A DNA stretch of 64,000 nucleotides, taken from the NCBI RefSeq assembly GCF_013116745.1, contig NZ_JABFOE010000003.1, positions 284,859-348,858 of the forward strand. Direction: 5' to 3'. The stretch comes from Arthrobacter sp. 260. Its GTDB lineage: Bacteria; Actinomycetota; Actinomycetes; Actinomycetales; Micrococcaceae. The notes below the pieces were generated by a model. The model saw only the letters and a list, made by a program, of their open reading frames with translations, searched no databases and was not told where the DNA came from. Shown in pieces: positions 18,311 through 26,715 of the stretch; positions within the stretch are counted from its first letter, which is position 1, and each line of letters begins with the position of its first letter. Both the position numbers and the translations under genes were made by a program.

Positions 18311-18422
18311 GTTACCCCTATAGGCAAGTAGTTGGGCTGAGGGTAGGGTTCAGTCAAGCCCAGCAGGTCCGGCGGGCCCGTCCACCCAAGAGAATTGCAT
18401 GTCCGTTCACCGAGGAGCCGTC

Positions 18423-19424
18423 ATGAAAAAGCTAATCAACGACCCTAAACAGGTGGTCACCGAGTCAGTGGAAGGATTCGGGGCTGCGCACGCAGACTTG
18501 GTGAGTATTCACTCGGATCCCCTGTTCATCACGCGTCGTGACGCGCCCCGCCAAGGGAAGGTAGGGCTGGTCTCGGGTGGCGGCAGTGGTCATGAACCCC
18601 TGCACGCCGGGTACGTAGGGATGGGAATGCTCGACGCCGCAGTGCCGGGCGCCATGTTCACCTCCCCGACACCCGACCAAATCCTCCCCGCCACCACTGC
18701 AGTCGATGGTGGCGCGGGTGTGCTGCATATCGTCAAGAACTACACCGGGGATGTCCTCAATTTCGAGACGGCAGCGGAGCTGGCCGAGGCAGAGGGAATC
18801 ACTGTCCGGTCGGTCCTGGTGAACGACGACGTCGCCGTCGAGGATTCGCTGTACACCGCGGGCCGTCGTGGTGTTGGGGGGACGGTCCTGGTCGAGCGAA
18901 TCGCCGGTGGCGCAGCGGAGCGAGGCGACACCCTTGACGCCGTGGCTGAGGTGGCCCAGCGGGTCATCGACAATGTCAGGTCAATGGGCGTCGCGCTGGC
19001 GGCCTGCACCGTCCCGCATGCCGGCCGGCCAAGCTTCGAGCTCACCGACGAGGAGATTGAGATCGGTATTGGCATCCACGGGGAACCGGGCCGGCACCGG
19101 ATCGCGATGGAGCCTGCCGACGGGATCACTGATCGGCTGATGGAGCCGATTCTTTCAGACCTCGGGGTGGGCAGCGGTGAGCGCGTCCTGTTGTTCGTCA
19201 ACGGGATGGGCGGCACTCCGGCCAGCGAGCTGTACATCGTCTACCGCCGGGCCCGCCAGTTGCTGGAGGAACGCGGGATCGTCGTCGAACGCTCACTGGT
19301 GGGCAACTACATCACGGCGCTGGAAATGCAGGGCGCCTCGATCAGCGTGCTGCGCCTGGACGACGAGATGGTCCAACTATGGGACTCCCCGGTCCGGACC
19401 GCCGCACTCCGCTGGGGGGTTTAG
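18423..19424 (+). CDS. dhaK: PTS-dependent dihydroxyacetone kinase, substrate-binding subunit DhaK
   Basis: Binds dihydroxyacetone covalently through a histidine so that DhaL can phosphorylate it to DHAP. The 333-residue protein has GGGSGHEP with His57 and the hemiaminal-forming His219 in [10 protein letters not shown] choose ATG 18423 (MKKLIND) because GAGGAG (18412-18417) is five bases upstream; a start at 18399 would only add a non-conserved extension. dhaK, dhaL and dhaM are packed with two bases or less between them and form one operon. No glycerol dehydrogenase or dha regulator gene is adjacent. Confidence 0.96.
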   Translation: MKKLINDPKQVVTESVEGFGAAHADLVSIHSDPLFITRRDAPRQGKVGLVSGGGSGHEPLHAGYVGMGMLDAAVPGAMFTSPTPDQILPATTAVDGGAGVLHIVKNYTGDVLNFETAAELAEAEGITVRSVLVNDDVAVEDSLYTAGRRGVGGTVLVERIAGGAAERGDTLDAVAEVAQRVIDNVRSMGVALAACTVPHAGRPSFELTDEEIEIGIGIHGEPGRHRIAMEPADGITDRLMEPILSDLGVGSGERVLLFVNGMGGTPASELYIVYRRARQLLEERGIVVERSLVGNYITALEMQGASISVLRLDDEMVQLWDSPVRTAALRWGV

Positions 19425-19426
19425 GG

Positions 19427-20083
19427 GTGGCCGAAGAATCTGCTGCCACCCTCACGTCGGCATGGGTGGCGGATTGGCTGCGGGAAAGTGCGCGGGTGAT
19501 CGGCGAACACCGCCAGGAACTCATCGACCTGGACCGTGCGATCGGCGACGCCGATCACGGGGAAAACCTGGACCGTGGTTTTTCGGCTGTCCTGGCGAAG
19601 CTGGACGGGGCTGATTCAGGCACCCCGGCCGCGCTGCTGAAAATCGCCGCGATGACCCTGATGTCCTCGGTCGGAGGAGCCGCCGGCCCGCTGTACGGGA
19701 CGGCGTTCCTGCGGGCCGCCACCTCGCTGGGAGATACCGAGCGGATTGGCCCCGACGATGTTGTCGGGTTGTTGACCGCAGCCCGGGACGGGGTGGTAGC
19801 CCGAGGGAAGGCTGAGCCGGGTGACAAGACGATGGTTGATGCGTGGACTCCTGCCGTGGAGGCGGCGGGCACGGCGGCGATGGCGGGAGCGTCAGTGGTT
19901 GAGGTGCTTGCGGCCGCGGCGAACGCCGCCAACGCCGGGGCGACCGCCACCGAGCCACTGATTGCCCGGAAAGGACGGGCGAGCTACCTCGCCGAACGCA
20001 GTGCCGGGCACCTCGATCCCGGCGCCGTCTCCACCGGGCTGATCCTGCAGGCAGCAGTCGATGCTGCCGGAGGTCAGCCGTGA
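19427..20083 (+). CDS. dhaL: Dihydroxyacetone kinase ADP-binding subunit DhaL
   Basis: Carries tightly bound ADP that is rephosphorylated by DhaM, then passes phosphate to dihydroxyacetone on DhaK. The 218-residue protein has the magnesium-nucleotide loop IGDADHGENLDRGF (about 43-56) and the helical barrel pattern with MSSVGGAAGPLYGT near 86-99. GTG 19427 is two bases after the dhaK stop; the frame is open back to 19379 inside dhaK, but that part has no family match. Its stop overlaps the GTG of dhaM. Confidence 0.95.
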   Translation: MAEESAATLTSAWVADWLRESARVIGEHRQELIDLDRAIGDADHGENLDRGFSAVLAKLDGADSGTPAALLKIAAMTLMSSVGGAAGPLYGTAFLRAATSLGDTERIGPDDVVGLLTAARDGVVARGKAEPGDKTMVDAWTPAVEAAGTAAMAGASVVEVLAAAANAANAGATATEPLIARKGRASYLAERSAGHLDPGAVSTGLILQAAVDAAGGQP

Positions 20084-20823
20084 ACGTGGGCCTGGTCATC
20101 GTCTCCCACAGCTCGAAGATCGCCGAGGGGGTCTGTGACCTTTCCCGGCAGATGGCGGCCGACGTCGAGCTGGTGCCCGCCGGCGGGGTCGAGGACGCGG
20201 GAGGGGCGCCGCGGATCGGCACCAGTTTCGAGAAGGTCCTGACAGCGATTTCAGCCGCGGACAGCGGCGCAGGGGTGGTGGTGCTGACTGACCTGGGCTC
20301 AGCCGTGATGACCGCTGAGATGGCCCTGGAGTTTCTGGACAGTGACCAACGGGGCAGGGTGCGGTTGGCCCGCGCCGCCTTGGTCGAGGGGGCGGTCGCC
20401 GCGGCCGTCGAAGCGCAGACCGGTGCCGATGCCGACCAGGTGGTCCGAGCCGCCGAGGCAGCAGTCGTGGCCCTGGATCCGGTTGCCCTTGAACCTTTCG
20501 TCAGCCACGCCGCCGCTGCTCCTGGAGAGGTGCAGGAAGGCCCCGCACCGGGCGGCGAACCGGTTGAAGGGTCGTGGGAACTGCCGAATCCGATGGGGCT
20601 GCACGCCCGGCCCGCTGCCACCCTCGCCCGAATGATGAGCGAACTGGATGCTGAGGTAAGTGTGAACGGCGTCGACGCAAAGTCGGTGATGCTCCTGATG
20701 AGCCTGGGGCTGGGTCAGGGCAAGGTCCTCACGGCGTCTGCCGCCGGTCCGGATGCCCAGAAAGCGATCGACCAGATTGGCAGCGAAGTTACCAGCGGAT
20801 TCGGGGAGCTGGCCGCCGGGTAA
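20080..20823 (+). CDS. dhaM: Phosphotransfer subunit DhaM with fused HPr domain
   Basis: Receives phosphate from the PTS and rephosphorylates ADP on DhaL. The 247-residue protein has an N-terminal EIIA-Man-like domain (about 1-135, active His10 in VSHSSK), a linker, and a C-terminal HPr-like domain (about 164-245) with His175 in GLHARPAA. Unlike E. coli DhaM, no EI-like domain is present, so phosphate must come from a separate EI, presumably PtsI encoded at 44554-46251. GTG 20080 overlaps the dhaL stop. Nine bases separate it from the convergent mutY, with no visible terminator. Confidence 0.93.
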   Translation: MNVGLVIVSHSSKIAEGVCDLSRQMAADVELVPAGGVEDAGGAPRIGTSFEKVLTAISAADSGAGVVVLTDLGSAVMTAEMALEFLDSDQRGRVRLARAALVEGAVAAAVEAQTGADADQVVRAAEAAVVALDPVALEPFVSHAAAAPGEVQEGPAPGGEPVEGSWELPNPMGLHARPAATLARMMSELDAEVSVNGVDAKSVMLLMSLGLGQGKVLTASAAGPDAQKAIDQIGSEVTSGFGELAAG

Positions 20824-20832
20824 GCACAGACG

Positions 20833-21780
20833 TCAGCGGGGGAGCGCGATCCCCTCAGGAGTTTCACGCGCCAGGCCGTCCTTCACCAGACCGGTCAGTG
20901 ACCGTTCAAGCTGGTCCGTGGGCGCGTTAAGCCGGTGCAGTTTCATCAATGGCGATACAGCGGGGCCGTTCCCGCCATCGGGGGTCAGGTCCACTGGCTC
21001 AGCGACGAGCAGCTCCCGGACCACCGGGCCGGTCGCGTCCCGGAGCACGCCCATCATCGCCCCCCTCACCTGGCGGTCGGTCCCCGCCCACCCCTGGCCC
21101 TTGGGCACATACAGCGGTTCCGGGCGGCCAGCTGCCACCCACGCGCAGCTCTCAAGCACTGGGCACTGCCCGCATTTCGGGGACCGGGCGGTGCACACCA
21201 GCGCACCAAGCTCCATCACCGCAGCGTTCCAGCGCACGGAACGGGCGTCGTCGTCGGGCATCAGCCCAGCGGCACGCCGCATCTCGGCGGCTGTGAGGGC
21301 TGGCGCGGGTAACGCATCGCCGCCGACCAGGCGGGCGTGGACCCTGCGGATGTTGGTGTCCACCACTGTCTCCCGCTTCCCGAAGGCGAATGCCGCGATC
21401 GCCGCAGCGGTGTAGGTGCCAACCCCGGGTAGCTTGAGCAGCTCGCCATAGGTGTCGGGAACCTCCCCGCGATGGTGCTCAACGATCGCGTGGGCGGCTC
21501 GATGCAGCCGCAGGGCGCGGCGTGGATATCCCAGCCTGCCCCAGTTCCGTACTGCCTCCCCTGGGCCCGCAACCGACAGGTCAGCAGGGGTGGGCCACAG
21601 GGACATCCACGCGGTGAACACCGGCAGCACCCGTACCACCGGGGTTTGCTGCAGCATGAACTCACTGACCATCACTGCCCACGGGGTGCGGGTGGGCCCG
21701 CGCCACGGTAGGTCCCGGGCCTCGGCATCGAACCACTCGATGATGCGCTGATGCAGCCGCGCAGGTGACACCGGATCCAT
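20833..21780 (-). CDS. mutY: A/G-specific adenine DNA glycosylase MutY
   Basis: Removes adenine mispaired with 8-oxoguanine. The 315-residue protein has catalytic Glu40 in SEFMLQQT, the helix-hairpin-helix LPGVGTYTA (about 117-125), Asp141 in VVDTNIRRVH, and the iron-sulfur ligands Cys196, Cys203, Cys206 and Cys212 in C-x6-C-x2-C-x5-C spacing. The C-terminal part (about 220-315) is shorter and less MutT-like than E. coli MutY. I choose the ATG at 21780 because AGGAGGG lies just upstream; an in-frame start at 21915 would add 45 residues with no resemblance. It belongs to a repair neighbourhood with disA and radA. Confidence 0.94.
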   Translation of the reverse strand: MDPVSPARLHQRIIEWFDAEARDLPWRGPTRTPWAVMVSEFMLQQTPVVRVLPVFTAWMSLWPTPADLSVAGPGEAVRNWGRLGYPRRALRLHRAAHAIVEHHRGEVPDTYGELLKLPGVGTYTAAAIAAFAFGKRETVVDTNIRRVHARLVGGDALPAPALTAAEMRRAAGLMPDDDARSVRWNAAVMELGALVCTARSPKCGQCPVLESCAWVAAGRPEPLYVPKGQGWAGTDRQVRGAMMGVLRDATGPVVRELLVAEPVDLTPDGGNGPAVSPLMKLHRLNAPTDQLERSLTGLVKDGLARETPEGIALPR

Positions 21781-21854
21781 TGACCCTCCTGATAGTTGAC
21801 CATCAATACTGTACTGACCGGCGTGGTGTGACAGGTATCCGGTGCCCGGGTCCC

Positions 21855-21860
21855 TAGCCT
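21855..21860 (+). promoter_or_regulatory. -10 box for a leaderless transcript
   Basis: TAGCCT (TANNNT pattern) ends six bases before ATG 21867, so the mRNA would start at or within one base of the start codon. No ribosome-binding site competes. Confidence 0.5.
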
Positions 21861-21866
21861 TAAGGC

Positions 21867-22583
21867 ATGGATTCGCAGGGGGGTACTTCGCGGGGCGGGC
21901 CGCAGGACGGCGCACCCCGGCCCTCCGGCACGCCGCGGGTCAGCCGCCGGGTCTATCGTCGGCGAAGAGTTGCCGTGCTGATCCTCGCCCTCCTGGTGGT
22001 GGGGGCCCTGGTCTGGGCCGGAATCGTGATTGCCGGACTGATCGGCGGCGCCCAGAACGACGACGCGTCATCCGCCCCCACAGTCGCGCCGTCCTCTGCA
22101 CCCGCGAGCCCTACTTCTGAGGTGACCGAGTCGACCGAGCCCGCCGAGACTGCGGGGCCGACCGAAGAGCCATCGGCTTCGCCCTCCCCGACCGAGGGCG
22201 CCTGCGCGGACGCCGAAGTGGAGGTCGCTGCCTCCACCGATGCCCAGGCTTACGAGCCGGAGCAGAACCCCGTGCTTACGCTGACGGTTTCCAACACTGG
22301 GGATGAGGCCTGCCCGGTCAATGTGGGCACTTCACAGATGGAGTTCCTGATCACCAGCGGAGACGACAGGATCTTCTCCTCAGTGGATTGCCAGGAGGGA
22401 GCAGAGGATCTCATCCGCGAGATCCCGGCGGGCGGTTCGGAGGAAGCGAACTTCACTTGGGAACGGATCCGCAGCGTACCGGGCTGCGAGACGGTCGAAG
22501 CGACACCGGCCCCGGGTTCCTATGACCTGACGGTGTCCCTGGGGGGCCGGACCAGCGAGGTTTCAACATTCGAACTGCAGTAG
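21867..22583 (+). CDS. Membrane-anchored protein with Thr/Ser/Pro linker and beta-rich domain
   Basis: A 238-residue protein of unknown function. A basic cytoplasmic stretch (RRVYRRRR, about 28-35) is followed by one membrane helix (36-58), a low-complexity linker rich in Ser, Thr, Pro and Glu (60-112), and an extracellular domain (115-238). That domain has four cysteines and an Ig-like strand pattern (PVLTLTVSNTGDEACPV). It has the position of M. tuberculosis Rv3587c, on the strand opposite to disA and radA, although I cannot align the two. ATG 21867 is probably leaderless. It converges on disA with 50 bp between them. Confidence 0.75.
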   Translation: MDSQGGTSRGGPQDGAPRPSGTPRVSRRVYRRRRVAVLILALLVVGALVWAGIVIAGLIGGAQNDDASSAPTVAPSSAPASPTSEVTESTEPAETAGPTEEPSASPSPTEGACADAEVEVAASTDAQAYEPEQNPVLTLTVSNTGDEACPVNVGTSQMEFLITSGDDRIFSSVDCQEGAEDLIREIPAGGSEEANFTWERIRSVPGCETVEATPAPGSYDLTVSLGGRTSEVSTFELQ

Positions 22584-22633
22584 CGTCCGCGCGTCGCCTT
22601 CACGAGAACCGGCGGCGTTGACGGACCGGCCAA

Positions 22634-23710
22634 CTACATAAAGCGGTCGAGCAGGCTCGTCTCGGCGATCCGCGATAGCCCCTCGCGGACAGTGCGTGCC
22701 CGCTGCTCGCCGATACCGTCCACTGCCATCAGGTCATCAATGTTCGCGGCCATCAGGTTCTGCAGGCCCCCGAAATGGTCAACCAGCCGGTTGGCGACGG
22801 CGGGCGGAACCGCCTTGATGCCTGAGACCAGACGGAAACCCTTGGGCTGGACTACCGCGTCGAGTGAGTCGATCGACGGGTTGAATCCGACAACGCTCGC
22901 GATGGTGCCCAGATCGATCAATTCTGTGGAGCTGAACGCCTGCAGCTTGGCGAGCTGCTCCTCCACGACGAGGGTCGGCACCTCGAGGTCCAGGTAGTCC
23001 CTCAGCACCAGTTCACTGCCCGGACCCAACCCGGTGGTCAGCTCTTCAACCTGCAGGGTCAGCAACCGGCCGTCGACCCCGAGCTCCAGCACATACTGCG
23101 AGATTTCTTCTGAGATCCGCCTGACCATTTCCTGACGCTGCAGTGTCACAGCCACATCGCGCACCGTGACCATTGCCTCGATCTCCAGCGCCGATAGGGA
23201 CCCGGTGACCTGGTCCAGACGGGCACGGTAACGCTCGAGTGTGGCGAGGGCTTGGTTGGCTCGTGCCAGGACCGGCTCGGAGCCTTCCAGCACGTGCCGG
23301 AGGCCGTTGATGTACAGGGCGATGATCTGCATAGACTGGCTGACGGAGATCACCGGGAGTCCGGTCTGGATCGCCACCCGCTCAGCGGTCCGGTGCCGTG
23401 TCCCCGACTCCTGGGTGTCGATGGTGTGATCCGGGACCAGCTGCACGGCGGCCCGCAGGATATTGCTCGCATCCTTGTCGCAAACGATCGCACCGTCCAT
23501 CTTCGCGAGCTCCCGCAGCCTGGTGGGGGAGAAGGTGATCCCAATGTCGAACCCGCCGGAACAGATCGAGTCCACCGTGCGGTCAAAACCGAGCACAATC
23601 AGTGCCCCGGTGCGTCCACGAAGGATGCGCTCCAGTCCATCCCGCAGTGCGGTGCCGGGCGCAACGCGCGCCAGGGTGGCCTTCAACGCGTCCTCTGGGC
23701 TGCGAACCAT
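22634..23710 (-). CDS. disA: DNA integrity scanning protein, diadenylate cyclase DisA
   Basis: Makes cyclic di-AMP from two ATP while scanning DNA for branched structures. The 358-residue length equals the usual actinobacterial DisA. The N-terminal DAC domain has DGA (72-74) and RHR (105-107), both needed for catalysis; a helical spine follows, and the C-terminal helix-hairpin-helix domain (about 300-350) contains VDGIGEQRARTV. I choose the ATG at 23710 (MVRSPEDAL) with AAGGAAG upstream; a start at 23797 would add 29 unmatched residues. It is 160 bp downstream of radA on the same strand. In mycobacteria RadA restrains DisA activity, so the linkage is functional. Confidence 0.96.
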   Translation of the reverse strand: MVRSPEDALKATLARVAPGTALRDGLERILRGRTGALIVLGFDRTVDSICSGGFDIGITFSPTRLRELAKMDGAIVCDKDASNILRAAVQLVPDHTIDTQESGTRHRTAERVAIQTGLPVISVSQSMQIIALYINGLRHVLEGSEPVLARANQALATLERYRARLDQVTGSLSALEIEAMVTVRDVAVTLQRQEMVRRISEEISQYVLELGVDGRLLTLQVEELTTGLGPGSELVLRDYLDLEVPTLVVEEQLAKLQAFSSTELIDLGTIASVVGFNPSIDSLDAVVQPKGFRLVSGIKAVPPAVANRLVDHFGGLQNLMAANIDDLMAVDGIGEQRARTVREGLSRIAETSLLDRFM

Positions 23711-23870
23711 TGCCACTTCCTTCCGGCTACCGGCTTTGCCAGCCGGAATCCGGATGTGCAAGGCCCTGCCGCGCAGGCACCAGCGCAGCCGTTCCAATCC
23801 TAGTGGGAACGCCGCCTAAACCCGGATACCGGCTGACTGCGCAAATTCGTAACGGTTGGTCATAGCCTTT

Positions 23871-25247
23871 CTAGAACAGCAGCTCAAGGGCCTGGGTGAG
23901 GGTTGATACCTCATGGACCGTGAAACCTGCGGGGACCTTGCCGGGCCCGTTGGGGGAGGCTGGCACCACCGCGTGGGTGAATCCGAGCCGCTCCGCCTCC
24001 TGCACGCGCTGGGCGATCCCCGGCACCGGCCGGACCTCACCGGCAAGCCCCACCTCGCCGAACGCGATCAGCCGCGCGGCGAGCGGCTGGTTCGTCTTCG
24101 CCGAAGCGATAGCCAACGCGACCGCGAGGTCGGTGGCCGGCTCGCTGAGCTTGACCCCGCCGACCGTCGCCACATAGCTGTCATCCTTGTGCAGGCTCAA
24201 CGACGCGCGTTGCTGTAATACCGCCAGCAGCATTGCCACCCGTGAACTGTCGAGCCCGCTGGTGGCGCGTCGGGGCTGGGAGTTCGAGGACTCGGCAAGC
24301 AGGGCCTGCACCTCGGCCAGCAGCGGCCGGCGTCCCTCAAGGGTCACAGTGATGCAGGTGCCGGACACCGGGTCCTTGGTGCGTGAGACAAAAAGTCCGC
24401 TCGGGTCGGCGAGGCCCTCGACGCCGGTCTCGGTGAGGTCGAAACACCCCACCTCGTCGGTGGGCCCGTAGCGGTTCTTGATGGCCCGCATCAGCCGGAG
24501 CCGCGAGTGGCGGTCGCCCTCGAACTGGCACACCACGTCCACCAGATGCTCCAGCAGGCGGGGGCCCGCGATCGAGCCGTCCTTGGTGACATGACCCACC
24601 AGGATGGTGGTCATGCCGCGGGTCTTCGCTGCGGCAATCAGCGACGCCGCCACCTCCCGGACCTGGGTCACGCCACCCGCCGTGCCGTCCACCGCTGAAC
24701 TGCTCAGGGTCTGCACGGAGTCGACGATCAGCAGGGACGGTGACAACCGCTCCACCTGACCGAGAGCCTGGCCCAGATCTGACTCCGCTGTGAGGTAGAG
24801 GGTTTCGGCGAGTGCCCCGATCCGCTCAGCCCGCAGCTTCACCTGGGCTGAGGACTCCTCACCGGTGATGTAGAGGACATCCTTGCCAAGCCGGGCAACC
24901 CGTGCCGCGACGTCGAGCACCAGGGTGGACTTGCCCACCCCGGGTTCCCCGGCGAGCAGGATCACCGCCCCGGGCACCAGCCCGCCACCGAGCACCCGGT
25001 CTAATTCGCCGATCTGAGTGGGCTGGTAGGAGGCAGCACTGGCATCGATCTCCGAGATCCTCAGGGCGGGGGAAGCGACAGTGACTGCTGCCGTCGTCCG
25101 TGCCACCACCTGGCCGGTTTCCTCGACTGTCCCCCAGGCCTGGCATTCCCCGCACCGGCCAACCCACTTGGCGGTGGTCCACCCGCATTCGCCGCAGCGG
25201 TAGGCGGGGGCAGAGGTGCGTGCCGGACGTGCTGTCTTTGTTGCCAT
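23871..25247 (-). CDS. radA: DNA repair protein RadA
   Basis: RecA-like ATPase that promotes branch migration during recombinational repair. The 458-residue protein has an N-terminal zinc finger (Cys18, Cys21, Cys32, Cys35), Walker A GEPGVGKS (about 103-110), Walker B LLIVDSV, the RadA-specific motif as KNRYG rather than the common KNRFG (about 257-261), and a Lon-like C-terminal domain (about 300-455). The ATG at 25247 has no ribosome-binding site; TACGTT (25255-25260, minus strand) lies seven bases upstream, so a leaderless mRNA is likely. disA follows on the same strand. Confidence 0.95.
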   Translation of the reverse strand: MATKTARPARTSAPAYRCGECGWTTAKWVGRCGECQAWGTVEETGQVVARTTAAVTVASPALRISEIDASAASYQPTQIGELDRVLGGGLVPGAVILLAGEPGVGKSTLVLDVAARVARLGKDVLYITGEESSAQVKLRAERIGALAETLYLTAESDLGQALGQVERLSPSLLIVDSVQTLSSSAVDGTAGGVTQVREVAASLIAAAKTRGMTTILVGHVTKDGSIAGPRLLEHLVDVVCQFEGDRHSRLRLMRAIKNRYGPTDEVGCFDLTETGVEGLADPSGLFVSRTKDPVSGTCITVTLEGRRPLLAEVQALLAESSNSQPRRATSGLDSSRVAMLLAVLQQRASLSLHKDDSYVATVGGVKLSEPATDLAVALAIASAKTNQPLAARLIAFGEVGLAGEVRPVPGIAQRVQEAERLGFTHAVVPASPNGPGKVPAGFTVHEVSTLTQALELLF

Positions 25248-25319
25248 GGTCTCTAACGTACCGGCGGCCGGTGACAGTCACCGGCACAAACACCACGGTC
25301 CGGCCGGCTTTGACCAGGC

Positions 25320-26447
25320 TCACAGTCGGGGCAGGTACCCGGCGGCCTCGTCGTGGGGCAGACCGGTCGCTTCCAGCAGATCGACGATCAGCGGGCGGAA
25401 CAGCAGGACCAGCCCTTCGCCTTCGAGCCGCTGGATGCCCAGCAGCTTCGGGTGCAGCATGGTGGCAACGGCTGCAAGGTCTTCCCTCGCCTGGCGGAGG
25501 GACAGATCGCGTTCCTGCGCACCGGACGCGGAGAGGGCACGCCCCAGCACGTCAACGGCGTCGGCGGTGTCCTCGATGACCTGTGAGAGCTCCTGCACTG
25601 CCTCATCGGTGAGCGCCGCATGATTGATGACCGAGGTCAGCCGCCGGGTGAACACGCGACTGTTCCGGACGGCGAGGTCGATCGACTCGATCGACCCCCT
25701 GAGTTCGCCCAGTTCAAGGCGGTGCCGGCGGTAGGCGGGGGAGAGCCGCGCCACCTCCTGGGCCGCTCCCATGCTCCCGGACAGCCCTTCCATCAGGGGC
25801 TGGCAGTTCCGTGCCTTGATCAGGGCGTGCCAGGCGAGTGTCGGGTCGCTGCGGGTCAGCGCTGTCGCCGATTCCCTCAGCACGTCCGAGAGTTCGCCGA
25901 GCAGCTCCCGCACATTAGTCTTGGGCTCTTTCCGCGGATCCTTCGGCGCCAGCACCACTATCACCAGGGCGAAGAGGCCCCCGACGATCGCGTCAACGCT
26001 GCGCGTGAACGGACCGCCGTCGGGCGCGGGCAGCAACACCACCAGCAGCGACTGCAGGCCCAGCTGTGTGGTGAAGATGGTGCCGCTGTCCAGGAACCGG
26101 GCCAGCAGGATCGAAACGAAGAGGACGACGGCGGCCTGCCAGATCCCAGTGCCGAACAGCGCCAGCAGCACATCACCCAGGGCGATGCCGAGGGTGCAGC
26201 CCAGCCCCACTTCGAGCACCCGGCGAAGCCGGGGGTCGCGGGTGAAGCCAAGGGCGATCATCGACGAGGTTGCAGCGAACAGCGGGCCGCTGTGCCCCAG
26301 CACCCGTTCGGCGAACACGTACGCGCCCACCGCACAAACAGTCATCTGGATGGCAGGGATCACCGAGTTGGCGCTGCGCCGGAAACCCACCCGCGTCCGG
26401 TTGCGAAGAAAGGAGCGGGCGCGCGAGGTAAGTGGGGGCCGCGGCAT
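25320..26447 (-). CDS. FUSC/aromatic-acid-exporter-type membrane protein
   Basis: A 375-residue protein with four to six hydrophobic helices in the first ~165 residues (starting near AIQMTVCAVGAYVFAER) and a long helical cytoplasmic C-terminal domain. This resembles the FUSC family, whose members export aromatic carboxylic acids or other small molecules. The substrate is unknown. The ATG at 26447 lacks a ribosome-binding site but TAGGCT (26455-26460, minus strand) lies seven bases upstream, so it may be leaderless. It is divergent from pstS and 72 bp downstream (same strand) sits radA. Confidence 0.72.
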   Translation of the reverse strand: MPRPPLTSRARSFLRNRTRVGFRRSANSVIPAIQMTVCAVGAYVFAERVLGHSGPLFAATSSMIALGFTRDPRLRRVLEVGLGCTLGIALGDVLLALFGTGIWQAAVVLFVSILLARFLDSGTIFTTQLGLQSLLVVLLPAPDGGPFTRSVDAIVGGLFALVIVVLAPKDPRKEPKTNVRELLGELSDVLRESATALTRSDPTLAWHALIKARNCQPLMEGLSGSMGAAQEVARLSPAYRRHRLELGELRGSIESIDLAVRNSRVFTRRLTSVINHAALTDEAVQELSQVIEDTADAVDVLGRALSASGAQERDLSLRQAREDLAAVATMLHPKLLGIQRLEGEGLVLLFRPLIVDLLEATGLPHDEAAGYLPRL

Positions 26448-26556
26448 GGAACCCAGCCTAGCCCCGTTCCCGAATGCGTTACGTCAACCGGTCGTCCTCG
26501 ATCCGAACACCACCGAAGGCGTTATGGCAATACGGCAGAGCAGCCAGATCAGAAAT

Positions 26557-26622
26557 GTACGTTTTTCGTTCATATTCCGTTCACCTTCGTCAGTCAGTCT
26601 CTTTACCTGACGCCCCTAGCTT
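26557..26622 (+). promoter_or_regulatory. PHO-box-like 11-bp direct repeats and -10 box of pstS
   Basis: Two consecutive 11-base units GTTCATATTCC (26568-26578) and GTTCACCTTCG (26579-26589), with a degenerate unit GTACGTTTTTC before them (26557-26567), match the GTTCAYY-N4 repeats bound by actinobacterial PhoP/RegX3 regulators. TAGCTT at 26617-26622 is a plausible -10 box about 27 bp further on. Confidence 0.7.
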
Positions 26623-26666
26623 GAGTAGGTACGCAAACCGGACTGTTAGAAAGCTCCGGCTTCAAA

Positions 26667-26690
26667 GGTGCTCAGGAGCACCGGTTTTTC
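26667..26690 (+). terminator. Terminator-like hairpin in the pstS leader
   Basis: GGTGCTC (26667-26673) and GAGCACC (26676-26682) form a compact stem followed by GG and five T (26685-26689). It lies between the PHO-box promoter and the pstS start, so it could attenuate transcription or shape the leader. Confidence 0.5.
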
Positions 26691-26715
26691 GACTCCCTGG
26701 AAGGGGCAACATCAA

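Noticed and set aside
18150..18422. Riboswitch before dhaK
   Set aside because: The only strong structure is the terminator-like hairpin of the preceding gene; no known riboswitch core is visible.
25620..26624. Long plus-strand frame antisense to the FUSC-type gene
   Set aside because: Low-complexity shadow that runs through the pst regulatory region.
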